From Homoserinibacter sp. GY 40078 (GTDB lineage Bacteria > Actinomycetota > Actinomycetes > Actinomycetales > Microbacteriaceae), in assembly GCF_008017545.1 (NCBI RefSeq), contig NZ_VRTZ01000001.1, forward strand, positions 496,001 to 560,000: a stretch of DNA of 64,000 bases, given 5' to 3'. The notes under the pieces are model-generated. The model did no database searches and had not been told where the DNA came from. It saw only the letters and a program-made list of their open reading frames with translations. Position 1 is the first letter of the stretch; each line of letters begins with the position of its first letter. This document shows positions 24,617 to 33,734 of the stretch, in pieces. A program made the position numbers and the translations under genes.

Positions 24617-25672
24617 TCAGGCGCGGGGCGGGGCGACCGTCTCGCCGCGGCGCAGTTCGGCGCCGAGAGCGACCCCCGCCGGCATCTCACCGACGAGCGA
24701 GGCCCGAACGGCGCGACCCGCCGCGCGACCCTTCTCGACCGCGGGCTGGGCGAGCGTCGTGAGCACGTGCGAGGTGATGCCATCGAGCCGCGCGCCGTCG
24801 AATCCGAGCACGCTGAGATCCGTGGGGACGGCGAGGCCGAGCTCCTCGGCCGCTCGAATCGCCCCCACGGCCAGCAGGTCGCTCTGCGCGATAATCGCCG
24901 TGGGGCGGTCACCGGGCACGTCGAGCAGCGCCCGACCCGCGACGTAGCCTTCGGCGACGGTGCTGGCTCCGGCCGAGACGCCCGTGGCGTCGGGGAAGAC
25001 CTCGCGCGCGCCGCGGATCCGCTCCATCGCCGTGTAGGCGGTGGCCTCCGCCTCGCGCTCCGGGGTGAGAGGGGCGCGGAGGCGGTCGATGTCGAGCGGC
25101 AGCGTGACCAGCGCGACACGCTCATGCCCGAGCTCGCGCAGCAGTTCGGCGCCCCGACGGGTGGCATCCGCGTTGTCGAGGTCGATGGGCACCACGCCAT
25201 CGAGTGGCGGCGCCTCGATCGCGATGAGCGGGATGCGTCGACGGCGCAGCAGCTCGACGGAACCGGCGAGATCGGCGCTGCAGCCGAGGAGCACCGCAGC
25301 GTCCATGGGGGCTGCGGCGAGATCGGCGCGCGATCCGGGCGACCAGGGGAGCACCAGGAGGCCGAGGCCCTCGTCCGCGAGCTCGTCGCCCAGGCCGTCG
25401 AGGAGGGCCAGGTTGATGGGGTCGCGGAAGGCGTCGCCGAGGCGGTCCTCGGTGACGACGCCGACGATGCCGGTGCGACCGCGACGCAGGGAGCGGGCGG
25501 TGGGGTTCGGGCCCGCGTAGCCGAGGGCCGACGCGGCTTCGAGCACTCGCTCCCGGGTCGCTTCGGCGACGGGACCCGATCCGCTGAAGACGAGCGACGC
25601 GGTGGAGGCCGACACGCCTGCGCGCGCGGCGACGGCCGAGAGCGTCGGGCGGGTGTTTGCGGTGTCGGACAT
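24617..25672 (-). CDS. LacI family transcriptional regulator
   Basis: This 351-residue regulator has an N-terminal LacI helix-turn-helix (LSAVAARAGVSASTASLVFSG) and the hinge ALGYAGPNPTARSLRRGRTG. A periplasmic-binding-protein-like effector domain follows (residues ~65-345), with DPINLALLDGL and SVLGFDGARLDGI. It is divergent from an MFS transporter gene. The shared intergenic region contains two tandem palindromic operators with the central CG that LacI proteins prefer. I infer that it represses itself and the transporter. The effector is probably the transported compound; it cannot be read from the sequence. Confidence 0.93.
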   Translation of the reverse strand: MSDTANTRPTLSAVAARAGVSASTASLVFSGSGPVAEATRERVLEAASALGYAGPNPTARSLRRGRTGIVGVVTEDRLGDAFRDPINLALLDGLGDELADEGLGLLVLPWSPGSRADLAAAPMDAAVLLGCSADLAGSVELLRRRRIPLIAIEAPPLDGVVPIDLDNADATRRGAELLRELGHERVALVTLPLDIDRLRAPLTPEREAEATAYTAMERIRGAREVFPDATGVSAGASTVAEGYVAGRALLDVPGDRPTAIIAQSDLLAVGAIRAAEELGLAVPTDLSVLGFDGARLDGITSHVLTTLAQPAVEKGRAAGRAVRASLVGEMPAGVALGAELRRGETVAPPRA

Positions 25673-25680
25673 CGCGCATT

Positions 25681-25686
25681 AGCCTA
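25681..25686 (-). promoter_or_regulatory. -10 box of the lacI-type gene (TAGGCT)
   Basis: On the minus strand TAGGCT lies 8 nt before the ATG at 25672, predicting a leaderless or nearly leaderless mRNA. The operators lie directly upstream, over the spacer and -35 region. Confidence 0.5.
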
Positions 25687-25687
25687 C

Positions 25688-25715
25688 TCGAAACGATTCG
25701 ATCGAATCGATTCGA
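25688..25715. promoter_or_regulatory. Two adjacent LacI-type operators
   Basis: TCGAAACGATTCGA (25688-25701) is followed without a gap by the perfect palindrome TCGAATCGATTCGA (25702-25715). Both have a central CG. They lie between the -10 boxes of the divergent regulator and MFS genes and cover the -35 regions of both promoters. Confidence 0.8.
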
Positions 25716-25729
25716 CCCGCTTCGGCGGA

Positions 25730-25735
25730 TAGGCT
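25730..25735 (+). promoter_or_regulatory. -10 box of the MFS transporter gene (TAGGCT)
   Basis: TAGGCT lies 14 bp after the second operator. The -35 position (about 25707-25712) falls inside that operator. The predicted transcript starts near 25742, with AGAGGA as the ribosome binding site before the ATG at 25763. Confidence 0.5.
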
Positions 25736-25762
25736 CCACTCCCAGAGGACACCCCGGATCGC

Positions 25763-27010
25763 ATGACCACCAGAACCGCACGCCCCGCCCACGCCACCTC
25801 CTGGCGCAACGCCGTGTTCGCGACCTTCGCCCTCAACGGCATCGGCGCCATGACGTGGGCGATCCGCATCCCGGCGATCCGCGACCACCTCGAGCTCAGC
25901 ACCTCGGTGGTGGGGCTGCTCATCCTCTCGGTCTCGGTCGGGTCGATCGTGGGGCTGCTGTTCGCAAGCCACCTCATGCACTGGCTCGGCGACCGTCGAG
26001 TGATCGGCATCACGCTGGGCATGTGCGCGGTCGCGCTCGCGGGGATCGGCATCGGCACCTCGGTGCTCGGCAGTTTCGGCGTGGTCGTCGTCGCCATGGC
26101 GGTGTACGGATTCGGCACCGCCGTGTGCGACGTGGCGATGAACGTCGAGGGCGCGGGCGTCGAGAAGGCGATCGGCCGCACGATGCTGCCGCTCTTCCAC
26201 GCCTCGTGGTCGGCGGGCAGCGTCGTCGGCACGGGCATCGGAACCGCCGCGGCGTTCGCAGGCGTCGATCCCGCGATCCACCTCACCGTCATGGCCGTCG
26301 TGCTCGGGGCCGGTGCGATTGTGGTTCCCCGCTTCATCCCGCCGGCCGCGACCCACGACGAGTCGGGGCAGGCCGTCGTGCGGCTCTCCTTCCGCGAGCG
26401 CATGGCGATCTGGCTTGAGCCGCGCACGCTTCTCCTCGGCGTCATCGTGCTCGGCATGGCCTTCACCGAAGGCTCCGCGAACGACTGGATCGCGCTCGCG
26501 ATGGTCGACGACCGCGGCTTCGACAACGGCCAGGGCGCCGCGACCTTCACCCTCTTCACCGTCGCGATGACGATCGGTCGCCTGGCGGGCGGCCCGCTCG
26601 TCGACCGCTACGGCCGGGTGCGTCTGCTCTGGGCCACTGGCGCATCCGCCGCGATCGGCCTCGCGATCGTCATCTTCGTGCCGATCGTGCCGCTGCTGCT
26701 CGCGGGGGTCGTGCTGTGGGGGCTCGGGGCCTCGCTCGGGTTCCCGCTGGCGATGTCGGCGGCGGCCGACGACCCCGCGCGAGCGGCGGCGCGCGTCTCG
26801 GCGGTCGCCACCATCGGCTACAGCGCGTTCCTCATCGGCCCGCCGCTCATCGGCTTCGTCGGCGAGCACATCGGGTTGCTGAACGCGTTGCTCATCGTGT
26901 TCGTGCTGATCGTGGTCGCGACCATCGCGGCCCCCGCGGCGCGGCCGGTCGGCTCGGGATCGCGGGCACCAGCGACCGCCGAGCCTCCGGCATCCGAGCA
27001 GATGCGCTGA
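25763..27010 (+). CDS. MFS transporter (YbjJ-like)
   Basis: This 415-residue membrane protein has about twelve membrane helices in two halves, with the MFS loop motif GDRRVIG between helices 2 and 3 and DRYGRVR in the second half. It resembles the YbjJ/fucose-permease-like group ([19 protein letters not shown] near the N-terminus). It is divergent from and probably controlled by the LacI regulator. The substrate is unknown; LacI control suggests a sugar or related small molecule. Confidence 0.88.
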   Translation: MTTRTARPAHATSWRNAVFATFALNGIGAMTWAIRIPAIRDHLELSTSVVGLLILSVSVGSIVGLLFASHLMHWLGDRRVIGITLGMCAVALAGIGIGTSVLGSFGVVVVAMAVYGFGTAVCDVAMNVEGAGVEKAIGRTMLPLFHASWSAGSVVGTGIGTAAAFAGVDPAIHLTVMAVVLGAGAIVVPRFIPPAATHDESGQAVVRLSFRERMAIWLEPRTLLLGVIVLGMAFTEGSANDWIALAMVDDRGFDNGQGAATFTLFTVAMTIGRLAGGPLVDRYGRVRLLWATGASAAIGLAIVIFVPIVPLLLAGVVLWGLGASLGFPLAMSAAADDPARAAARVSAVATIGYSAFLIGPPLIGFVGEHIGLLNALLIVFVLIVVATIAAPAARPVGSGSRAPATAEPPASEQMR

Positions 27011-27051
27011 TCCGCCGCCCCGGCGCCCGCACGGCTGTCGCCTGGCCCGGA

Positions 27052-27057
27052 TACCGT
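27052..27057 (+). promoter_or_regulatory. -10 box of the MATE gene (TACCGT)
   Basis: TACCGT lies 6 nt before the GTG at 27064, predicting a leaderless transcript separate from the upstream MFS gene. Confidence 0.45.
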
Positions 27058-27063
27058 GGAACC

Positions 27064-28416
27064 GTGCGCGAGGTCGACCGGCGGATCCTGCGGCTCGCGG
27101 TCCCGGCGCTCGGGGCGCTCATCGCGGAGCCGCTGTTCCTCGCGACCGACACGGCGCTCGTCGGCCACCTCGGCGTCGACCAGCTCGCGGCGCTCGGCGT
27201 GGCCGCCACGATCATCCAGACAGCGATCGGCCTGCTCGTCTTCCTCGCCTACGCGACGACCCCCGCCGTCGCGCGGCTGCTCGGCTCGGGCGAGCGCACC
27301 GCGGCCGTACGGGCGGGTATCGACGGCATCTGGCTCGCCCTCGGCATCGGGGTCGCGCTGGCGATCGTCGGACCGTTCGTCGCGCATCCTCTTTCCGCCG
27401 CCTTCGGCGCCTCCAACGAGGTGACCGGCCTCGCCGCGCTCTACGTCGCGATCTCGTCGGCGGGGGTCCCCGCGATGCTCGTCGTGATCGCCGCCACGGG
27501 ACTCCTCCGGGGCCTGCAGGACACCCGCACGCCTCTCGTGATCGCGGTCGCCGGATTCGGGGCGAACGCGCTCCTCAACGCGGCGCTCATCTACGGCGCC
27601 GGGTGGGGCATCGCCGGATCGGCGATCGGCACGGTCGCCGCACAGTGGGGCATGGCCGCCGCCTGTCTCGCGATCGCGGTACGGCACGCCCGACGCACCG
27701 GCGCATCCGTGCGGCCCGGCCTGCCCGGCGTCGCCTCCGCCGCCCGCGCCGGGGGATGGATGCTGCTGCGCACCCTGACCCTCCGGATCGCGCTCGTCGC
27801 GACCACCGTTGCCGCGGCATCCGCGGGCACCGTCACGCTCGCCTCGACCCAGGTGCTCTTCCAGCTGACGTTCCTGCTCGCCCTCGCGCTCGACGCGTTC
27901 GCGATCGCGGCCCAGGCGATCGTCGGGCACGACCTCGGCACCGGGGATCGGGATGCCGTGCGGGCGCTCGTCCGGCGGCTCCTGCTGTGGGGCCTCGGGT
28001 CGGGCGTGGCCCTCGGGGTGGTGCTCGCGATCGCCTCGCCGTGGCTCGGCGCGGTGTTCTCCGGAAACGCCGGGGTGATCGCGGCGGTGCCTGCCGGTGC
28101 CCTCGTGGTCGCGGTCACGATGCCCCTCGCCGCGGTGGTGTTCGTGCTCGACGGGGTGCTGATCGGTTCCGCCGATGGGCACTATCTCGCCCTCGCCGGC
28201 CTCGTGAACCTGGTCGTATATCTGCCGCTGCTGTGGCTCGCCGCGCAGGTGCCCGAGGGCTCGGAGGTCGCGGGGGCGGGGGCCGCGGTGCTCGCGATCC
28301 AGCTCGCATACTGCGTCGGCTTCTACGGCATCCGCGCCCTCACCCTCGGGGTGCGCGCAGCGGGTACGCGCTGGATGGGGCCGTCACAGGGCCTGTCTGC
28401 GAGAATCGACGGATGA
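27064..28416 (+). CDS. MATE family efflux transporter (DinF-like)
   Basis: This 450-residue protein has twelve predicted membrane helices and the MATE features [29 protein letters not shown] and the second-half segment [18 protein letters not shown]. It is closest to the DinF group, which exports cationic or oxidised compounds by Na+ or H+ antiport. The GTG at 27064 gives the conserved N-terminus. Its stop overlaps the ATG of rlmN (ATGA), so the two are co-translated. Confidence 0.9.
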   Translation: MREVDRRILRLAVPALGALIAEPLFLATDTALVGHLGVDQLAALGVAATIIQTAIGLLVFLAYATTPAVARLLGSGERTAAVRAGIDGIWLALGIGVALAIVGPFVAHPLSAAFGASNEVTGLAALYVAISSAGVPAMLVVIAATGLLRGLQDTRTPLVIAVAGFGANALLNAALIYGAGWGIAGSAIGTVAAQWGMAAACLAIAVRHARRTGASVRPGLPGVASAARAGGWMLLRTLTLRIALVATTVAAASAGTVTLASTQVLFQLTFLLALALDAFAIAAQAIVGHDLGTGDRDAVRALVRRLLLWGLGSGVALGVVLAIASPWLGAVFSGNAGVIAAVPAGALVVAVTMPLAAVVFVLDGVLIGSADGHYLALAGLVNLVVYLPLLWLAAQVPEGSEVAGAGAAVLAIQLAYCVGFYGIRALTLGVRAAGTRWMGPSQGLSARIDG

Positions 28417-29603
28417 GCGACGTGCGGCAGGTGCGACCCCGGACCGAGGGGTGGACGCAGAAGGTCGCGGCCGACGGCCGACCGGTGCTGCAGTTCGCGT
28501 CCCCTCGACGCACCCAGCCGCCCGTGCACCTCGCCGACCTCACCCCCGACGAGCGCGCGGCGAAGGTCGAGGAGCTCGGCCTTCCCGCCTTCCGCGCGAA
28601 GCAGATCGCCACCCACTACTTCACCCATTACACGACCGACCCCGAGCAGATGACCGACCTGCCCGCCGCCGGTCGTCAGGAGCTCGTCGAGGCGATGCTC
28701 CCGCCGTTGCTCACCGAGGTGCGGCGGCTGCGCACCGACGGCGGCGAGACGATCAAGTTCCTCTGGCGCCTCTTCGACGGCGCGCTCGTCGAGTCGGTGC
28801 TCATGCGCTACCCCGGTCGCGTCACGCTGTGCGTCTCGAGCCAGGCGGGATGCGGCATGAACTGCCCGTTCTGCGCCACGGGCCAGGCGGGGCTCACCCG
28901 CAACATGTCCGCAGCCGAGATCGTCGACCAGGTCGTCGCGGCGAACCGCGCGATCGCCGCGGGCGAGCTCGGCGGCCTCCGCCGCGACGGCGGCCACGAC
29001 GCGCCGCGGGTCACGAACATCGTGTTCATGGGCATGGGCGAACCGCTCGCGAACTACAACCGGCTCATGAAGGCGGTGCGCACGATGGTGGCGCCGCAGC
29101 CCGCCGGACTCGGGATGTCGGCCCGGCAGATCACGGTCTCGTCCGTCGGCCTCGCCCCCGCGATCCGCAAGCTCGCCGACGAAGACCTCCCGCTGACCTT
29201 CGCCCTCAGCCTCCACGCCCCAGACGACACCCTCCGCGACGAGCTCATCCCCGTGAACTCGCGCTGGAAGGTCGACGAGGCGCTCGACGCCGCCCGCCAC
29301 TACTTCGAGGTGACCGGCCGTCGCGTCTCGATCGAGTACGCCCTCATCAAGGACATGAACGACCACGGCTGGCGAGCGGACCTGCTGGCCGAGAAGCTCA
29401 ACGAGCGCGGTCGCGGCTGGGTGCATGTGAACCCGATCCCGCTGAATCCGACGCCCGGATCCGTGTGGACCTCGTCCGACCCGGACGTGACGGCCGAGTT
29501 CATCCGACGCCTCGAGGCCGCCGGCATCCCCACGACGCTGCGCGACACCCGCGGCAAGGAGATCGACGGCGCCTGCGGGCAACTCGCCGCTGCAGACGCG
29601 TAG
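28413..29603 (+). CDS. rlmN: 23S rRNA (adenine-2503-C2)-methyltransferase
   Basis: This 396-residue radical SAM enzyme methylates C2 of A2503 in 23S rRNA and can also methylate A37 in some tRNAs. The cluster motif CxxxCxxC is present as CGMNCPFC. Other conserved parts are [12 protein letters not shown], the SAM-binding [18 protein letters not shown], and near the C-terminus [18 protein letters not shown], which contains the cysteine that accepts the methyl intermediate. It is longer than E. coli RlmN (384 residues) by a short N-terminal extension. It overlaps the MATE gene by 4 nt. Confidence 0.97.
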   Translation: MSDVRQVRPRTEGWTQKVAADGRPVLQFASPRRTQPPVHLADLTPDERAAKVEELGLPAFRAKQIATHYFTHYTTDPEQMTDLPAAGRQELVEAMLPPLLTEVRRLRTDGGETIKFLWRLFDGALVESVLMRYPGRVTLCVSSQAGCGMNCPFCATGQAGLTRNMSAAEIVDQVVAANRAIAAGELGGLRRDGGHDAPRVTNIVFMGMGEPLANYNRLMKAVRTMVAPQPAGLGMSARQITVSSVGLAPAIRKLADEDLPLTFALSLHAPDDTLRDELIPVNSRWKVDEALDAARHYFEVTGRRVSIEYALIKDMNDHGWRADLLAEKLNERGRGWVHVNPIPLNPTPGSVWTSSDPDVTAEFIRRLEAAGIPTTLRDTRGKEIDGACGQLAAADA

Positions 29604-29684
29604 CGGCGTCCTTACTTTTGCCAGGGGTGGGACGCGTTGTCCATCACCCGTTCTCGGGTCTGTCCGACGGTCGAGACCCGGCCG

Positions 29685-29690
29685 TACAGT
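29685..29690 (+). promoter_or_regulatory. Possible -10 box (TACAGT)
   Basis: TACAGT about 46 nt upstream of the small gene at 29737 could start its transcript. A 7-bp inverted repeat (CGGGTCT at 29655-29661, AGACCCG at 29674-29680) precedes it and could be an operator or the rlmN terminator. Confidence 0.35.
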
Positions 29691-29736
29691 GAGCGTCTCC
29701 CCGCGCGGGCCTCCCGACCCGCGGAAAGGCCTCCCC

Positions 29737-29973
29737 ATGCCGCCCGTACATTCGCTTACCCCCCTCCCCGACCGTGACGAGCTCGATGAACTGCTTCAGC
29801 TCGCCACCCGTGGCATCGTGCGCACCGACCTGCACGACCACCGCTGGGACGCGCTCATCGTGGGCGTCACACGACGCGGCGTCGTGACCGCCGCCGATCG
29901 GCGTGCCGCCGAGACACTGCTCGAGGTGATCGCGCACGAGCGCGCCGCGGCTCCGATCGCCGAGGCCTCCTAG
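29737..29973 (+). CDS. Hypothetical small protein (78 residues)
   Basis: This small, mainly helical soluble protein (PLPDRDELDELLQLATRGIVR, DRRAAETLLEVIAHERAAA) is not one I recognise. The ATG at 29737 has GGAAAGG upstream, and codon use is like that of the neighbouring genes, so it is probably real. It is followed by a hairpin. No membrane segment, signal peptide or metal motif is visible. Confidence 0.6.
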   Translation: MPPVHSLTPLPDRDELDELLQLATRGIVRTDLHDHRWDALIVGVTRRGVVTAADRRAAETLLEVIAHERAAAPIAEAS

Positions 29974-29996
29974 ACGCCGATCTCGCGTCAGCGCAC

Positions 29997-30017
29997 GTCC
30001 CCCGGCCTGCCGGGGAC
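29997..30017 (+). terminator. Hairpin terminator after the small gene
   Basis: GTCCCCCGGC, two bases, then GCCGGGGAC form a GC-rich stem with one bulged base, 24 nt after the stop at 29973. There is no clear T run, which is common in actinobacteria. Confidence 0.5.
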
Positions 30018-30085
30018 GGTACACCTTGTCGCCTCACGGGGGTAGGACGCTCGGGTTTCCCCTCAAACCGGGGTCTGCCGGCTTC

Positions 30086-30091
30086 TAGGTT
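30086..30091 (+). promoter_or_regulatory. -10 box of the LPDTG surface-protein gene (TAGGTT)
   Basis: TAGGTT gives a predicted leader of about 65 nt before the GTG at 30163. The same hexamer serves the LALTG surface protein at 18674-18669. Confidence 0.4.
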
Positions 30092-30162
30092 CGTGGGGCA
30101 CATTGCCGGAGGCGTCATCTGTCGTGCCCCGGCGTTCGCATCGTCGAGCCGAAGGACCACCC

Positions 30163-32241
30163 GTGACCTCCACACCCCGCCGCCTTCTCGCCGCATCCGG
30201 ATCGATCGCCCTCGGGCTCGCGTTCGTGGGCCTCACCGCCGCGCCCGCCTCCGCCGCCACCTACTCGGTGAGCAGCCCGACGGAGTCGGCGCTCACCACC
30301 GCGATCAACGACGCGAACGCGAACCCCGGTCTCGACACCATTACCATCACGGCGACCGGGACGGTCACCCTCACCGCGGATCTACCCGCCATCACCGACA
30401 CCGTCCAGATCGTTGGACCCGGGGCGGATCAGTTCACGATCGACGCGAACGGCCATGACGCATTCGTTGTTCAGTCGGTCAGCGGCACGCCTTCGATCAG
30501 CGGGCTGCGCATCACCGGGGCGAGCGGTGACGGCATCTACGCCGCGGACACGAACCTCACCCTCGATGACATCACGGTGAACGACTCGGCCGACGACGGC
30601 CTGCGCTTCGCCCCGGGCAACCCCCCGTACGTGCTCCTCATCAGCGACTCGGACTTCTCGTCGAACTCCGGCGACGGGGCCGAGATCGACCTCGCCGGTG
30701 CCGCGGCGGTGCGCGACTCCATCACGAATTCGACCTTCTCGTCGAACGGCGGTGAGGGCCTCCACCTCAAGCTCCGCGCGGCAACTGGGCTCGACCTGAC
30801 CAACATCACGGCGACCGAGAACGCCGGCACGAACCTCTACCTCGACGCGGCAGACTCCGCGACGCTCGACGCGAACACGGTCGTCACGACGGGCTCGGCG
30901 ACGGCTCGCGGCATCGACATCGACAACGGAGCAGGAGCCATCGTCGAGTTCACCGACGTCACGGCGACCGGGAACGCGGGCGACAACGTCCACACCGACG
31001 TCCAGGGCAGCAGCAAGCTCACCCTGACGAACGTGGACGGCTCCGAGTCGACCGACTCGTCGGGGGTCTACTTCGGCGTCAGCCAGGGCGGCAAGCTGTC
31101 GGTCGACGGTCTGGTCACGAACGACAACGCGAGCTCGGGTCTCGTCCTCGAGGTGAAGGACTCCGGGGTTCTCGGGATCGACGACCTGACCACCTCGAGC
31201 AATGGCGAGGGCGGAGTCGAACTGTCCGTCGCGGCAGGCGCGGACGTCGACCTCAGCAACGGCACGATCTCCGACAACACGGACTACCCCGGCCTGTCCA
31301 TCGATGCCCAGCTGTCTGGACATGTCGACATCACCGGATACAGCATCACGGGCAGCGGCGGGGACGGCATCACGGCCTCCCTCGCCGGCTCGGCGCACCT
31401 CACGGTCGCCCAGTCGACCATCGCCGACAACTCCGACACCGGTGTCGAAATCGACATGACCGAGTCGGCCGCGCTCGATGTCGACGAGTCGACCATCTCG
31501 GGCAACGGCTCCTCCGGCTTCTTCGCGTCGATCGATCAGGGCACACGTGTGGGCATCACGAACTCGACGATCTCGGGCAACACGACGGGGAGCTTCGGCC
31601 CGGCCGCTCTCGAGATCGACGGCGCCGCTGAGGGCGAGCAGGTCACGATCCTGTTGTCGACGATCGTCGACAACATCGGCGCGTTCAGCGCGCCCGGAGT
31701 GTGGCTGGACAACATCGACTCGCTCACCATCGACCACAGCATCATCGCCGGGCATGACGCCTCCGACCTGCTGATCGCCAACCCCCAGAACGTCACCGTG
31801 GCTCACTCGCTCGTCGAGGTGTCTGCGGACGCGAACACGACCACGGCGCTCTCCAGCGGCACCGGCAACATCGTGGGCGTCGACCCGGAGCTGGGGGACC
31901 TGGCCGACAACGGCGGCCCGACCCTCACGCACCTTCCCCAGATCGGCAGCCCCGTGGTCGACGCGGGTGACGCGGCGAGCATCACGGACGCGCCCGCCAC
32001 CGACCAGCGCGGCGAATCGCGCGTCGCGGTGGACGAGATCGACCTCGGCGCCGTCGAGGCGACCGCGGCCGAGCTCACGCCTCCGACGACCACCGACCCC
32101 GCGAGCGACGGCGACCCGTCGAGCGTCGACGAGCTGCCGGACACCGGCGTCGAGTCCGGAACCATGGCGATCCTCGGCGGGCTGCTGCTCACGCTGGGCG
32201 CGCTGGCTCTGGCCGTACGGCGCCGTCGCGCGGTCGCCTGA
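30163..32241 (+). CDS. LPDTG-anchored right-handed beta-helix surface protein
   Basis: This 692-residue protein has a signal peptide (cleavage near ASAATYS), a long repetitive region (~40-590) built of short strands such as ITNSTISGN, LDVDESTISGNGSSG and LTVAQSTIADNSDTG, and a Thr/Asp linker. It ends with a sorting signal: LPDTG at 658-662, a hydrophobic helix and RRRRAVA. The repeats fit a right-handed parallel beta-helix of the kind found in pectate-lyase-like and choice-of-anchor proteins. The region SLVEVSADANTTT to VVDAGDAAS is the usual C-terminal cap of such proteins. A sortase A-type enzyme encoded elsewhere should anchor it. No catalytic residues were identified. Confidence 0.85.
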   Translation: MTSTPRRLLAASGSIALGLAFVGLTAAPASAATYSVSSPTESALTTAINDANANPGLDTITITATGTVTLTADLPAITDTVQIVGPGADQFTIDANGHDAFVVQSVSGTPSISGLRITGASGDGIYAADTNLTLDDITVNDSADDGLRFAPGNPPYVLLISDSDFSSNSGDGAEIDLAGAAAVRDSITNSTFSSNGGEGLHLKLRAATGLDLTNITATENAGTNLYLDAADSATLDANTVVTTGSATARGIDIDNGAGAIVEFTDVTATGNAGDNVHTDVQGSSKLTLTNVDGSESTDSSGVYFGVSQGGKLSVDGLVTNDNASSGLVLEVKDSGVLGIDDLTTSSNGEGGVELSVAAGADVDLSNGTISDNTDYPGLSIDAQLSGHVDITGYSITGSGGDGITASLAGSAHLTVAQSTIADNSDTGVEIDMTESAALDVDESTISGNGSSGFFASIDQGTRVGITNSTISGNTTGSFGPAALEIDGAAEGEQVTILLSTIVDNIGAFSAPGVWLDNIDSLTIDHSIIAGHDASDLLIANPQNVTVAHSLVEVSADANTTTALSSGTGNIVGVDPELGDLADNGGPTLTHLPQIGSPVVDAGDAASITDAPATDQRGESRVAVDEIDLGAVEATAAELTPPTTTDPASDGDPSSVDELPDTGVESGTMAILGGLLLTLGALALAVRRRRAVA

Positions 32242-32304
32242 CCGACCGCGGCGGGCGGGATCGCCCGGGCTGAGAATTCTCCGCGCACATGTCCCGGGCG
32301 GCGA

Positions 32305-32310
32305 TAGAAT
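32305..32310 (+). promoter_or_regulatory. -10 box of the AbiE-like operon (TAGAAT)
   Basis: TAGAAT lies 6 nt before the GTG at 32317, so the toxin-antitoxin mRNA is predicted to be leaderless. The surrounding AT-rich patch is unusual for this genome. Confidence 0.55.
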
Positions 32311-32316
32311 AAAGAG

Positions 32317-33003
32317 GTGGACGCCACTTCTGTGCCTGCTCTAGCGCGAGACCTGGGCGTTTCGCTTCCGACTGCGCACGCGCTTCTCGACCGCGAGGGC
32401 GTGCCCCGGAGCGGGCGTGGGCGCCCACGGATCGTCCCCGCGTCAGTGGCCCGAAAGCTCCGGGACGCGCAACCGGCGAGCACGGAGTCGGGCGCCGTGC
32501 GGGTACTGGCGGCCTTGATGCACGCGCCGCTGGGGCTGCACAGCGCCCGGCGTGTGGCCGTTGCCGCCGGGACCAGCCCCACCACGGCGTCACGGCGGCT
32601 TCGGGAACTCGTTGCGGTCGGCGTGGTCGAGCAGACCCGGCAGCGCGTGGTCAGAGGAACCGCCCGCGACGAAGACGTGTACCGACTCGACCCCACGGCC
32701 CCCTCATGGAAGGAGCTGGCTCCCCGAGTTCGTCGAGTCCGCCTCCCTCAGCGATCCGAGGAGCCTGCGAATCGAGTACCGCGGCGGTTCTACCACCTGT
32801 TCTGGAACTCCGACCCGACAGCGCTCACGGTTCAGGGGAACGGGGCATACATCGCCCGCCGGATGCTCACCTCGAACGATCCCGCGGCCATCCAGTGGTC
32901 GCTGCGCAACATCCCGGCCGCAGACCTCGAATTCGCTTCTACGGGGCGCGGTATCGACCCCCGGCTGACCTCCGTCGTGAAGAACTGGAACGCGACCAGG
33001 TGA
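32317..33003 (+). CDS. HTH regulator, probable antitoxin of an AbiE-like pair
   Basis: This 228-residue protein has two DNA-binding segments: an N-terminal helix-turn-helix (VPALARDLGVSLPTAHALLDREGV) and a winged helix at ~62-115 (HSARRVAVAAGTSPTTASRRLRELVAVGVVEQ). The C-terminal half (FYHLFWNSDPTALTVQGNGAYIARRML) may contact the toxin. Its stop overlaps the start of the nucleotidyltransferase gene (GTGA). Gene order, coupling and partner type fit AbiEi-like type IV antitoxins, which repress their own operon. The assignment to that family rests mainly on context. Confidence 0.65.
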   Translation: MDATSVPALARDLGVSLPTAHALLDREGVPRSGRGRPRIVPASVARKLRDAQPASTESGAVRVLAALMHAPLGLHSARRVAVAAGTSPTTASRRLRELVAVGVVEQTRQRVVRGTARDEDVYRLDPTAPSWKELAPRVRRVRLPQRSEEPANRVPRRFYHLFWNSDPTALTVQGNGAYIARRMLTSNDPAAIQWSLRNIPAADLEFASTGRGIDPRLTSVVKNWNATR

Positions 33004-33734
33004 GCGCAGCGCACACCGGGGGGCCGCGCGGAGAGCTCGCGGCGTTCACGCGCCGCTCCATGGGGAGGCACGAAGTCACCCTCGTCGCCAACGAGGTCGC
33101 GATGCTGGCCGAGATCTTGCCGCCCGAGACCTCCGACGCCTGGACCAAGATCGTTCCGTACGTTCCCGACTGGGCCTACCTTTCCGGGGGCACCGCACTT
33201 GCGGTGCATCTGCGACACCGGGTCAGCCGCGACCTCGACTTCTTCGCGGAACGCGATTTCGACGCCGACACGCTCGCCGCGCTTCTCACCGAATACTTCC
33301 CCGACTTCGGCGCAACCCGCATCGAAGAGGGCACCGTGAACGGGGTTCTCGGGCGGGCCAAGCTGCAGTTCCTCCGCGCGACGCAGCTGAGTCGGCTCGA
33401 CGAGCCCACTGTGTTCGCGGGCCTCCGAATCGACAGCCTTCCCGACATCCTCGCCAACAAGGTGAAGGTCATCGGCGACCGCGCCGCCCTCCGCGACTAC
33501 TTCGACCTCATGGTCATCGAGACCACGACCGACCTCACCGTGGACGAGGGCCTGGTGCTCTACCGGCGCAAGTACGAGAACGGCAAGACCGCCAGCGCGC
33601 TACCCCACATCATGCAAGGGCTCGGCTACTTCGATGACGTCGACGACGATCCCGGGCTCCCGGTGGACAAGGCCACGATCGAGTCGTACTGGACCGCGAG
33701 GCAACCCGAGATCGAGCGCGGTCTCCACTTCTAG
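33000..33734 (+). CDS. AbiEii-like nucleotidyltransferase toxin
   Basis: This 244-residue protein carries the nucleotidyltransferase core of the AbiEii/AbiGii family: LSGGTALAVHLRHRVSRDLDFF, with the GG-TAL motif and the DxD pair. Further on it has DILANKVKVIGDRAALRDYFDLMVI, a lysine/arginine/aspartate segment also conserved in the family. AbiEii-type toxins transfer nucleotides to target RNAs (tRNA for MenT relatives). The GTG start overlaps the antitoxin stop. The stop codon lies in a CTAG shared with the converging oxidoreductase gene. Confidence 0.82.
   Translation: MSAAHTGGPRGELAAFTRRSMGRHEVTLVANEVAMLAEILPPETSDAWTKIVPYVPDWAYLSGGTALAVHLRHRVSRDLDFFAERDFDADTLAALLTEYFPDFGATRIEEGTVNGVLGRAKLQFLRATQLSRLDEPTVFAGLRIDSLPDILANKVKVIGDRAALRDYFDLMVIETTTDLTVDEGLVLYRRKYENGKTASALPHIMQGLGYFDDVDDDPGLPVDKATIESYWTARQPEIERGLHF

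Noticed and set aside
30382-31932. 516-codon frame antisense to the LPDTG surface protein gene
   Set aside because: It mirrors the repetitive coding strand, is Arg/Val/Asp-biased, and has no start signal or domain.
32706-32999. N-terminal extension of the AbiEii-like protein to 342 residues
   Set aside because: It overlaps the antitoxin gene out of frame. The GTG at 33000 coupled to the antitoxin stop gives the usual family architecture.
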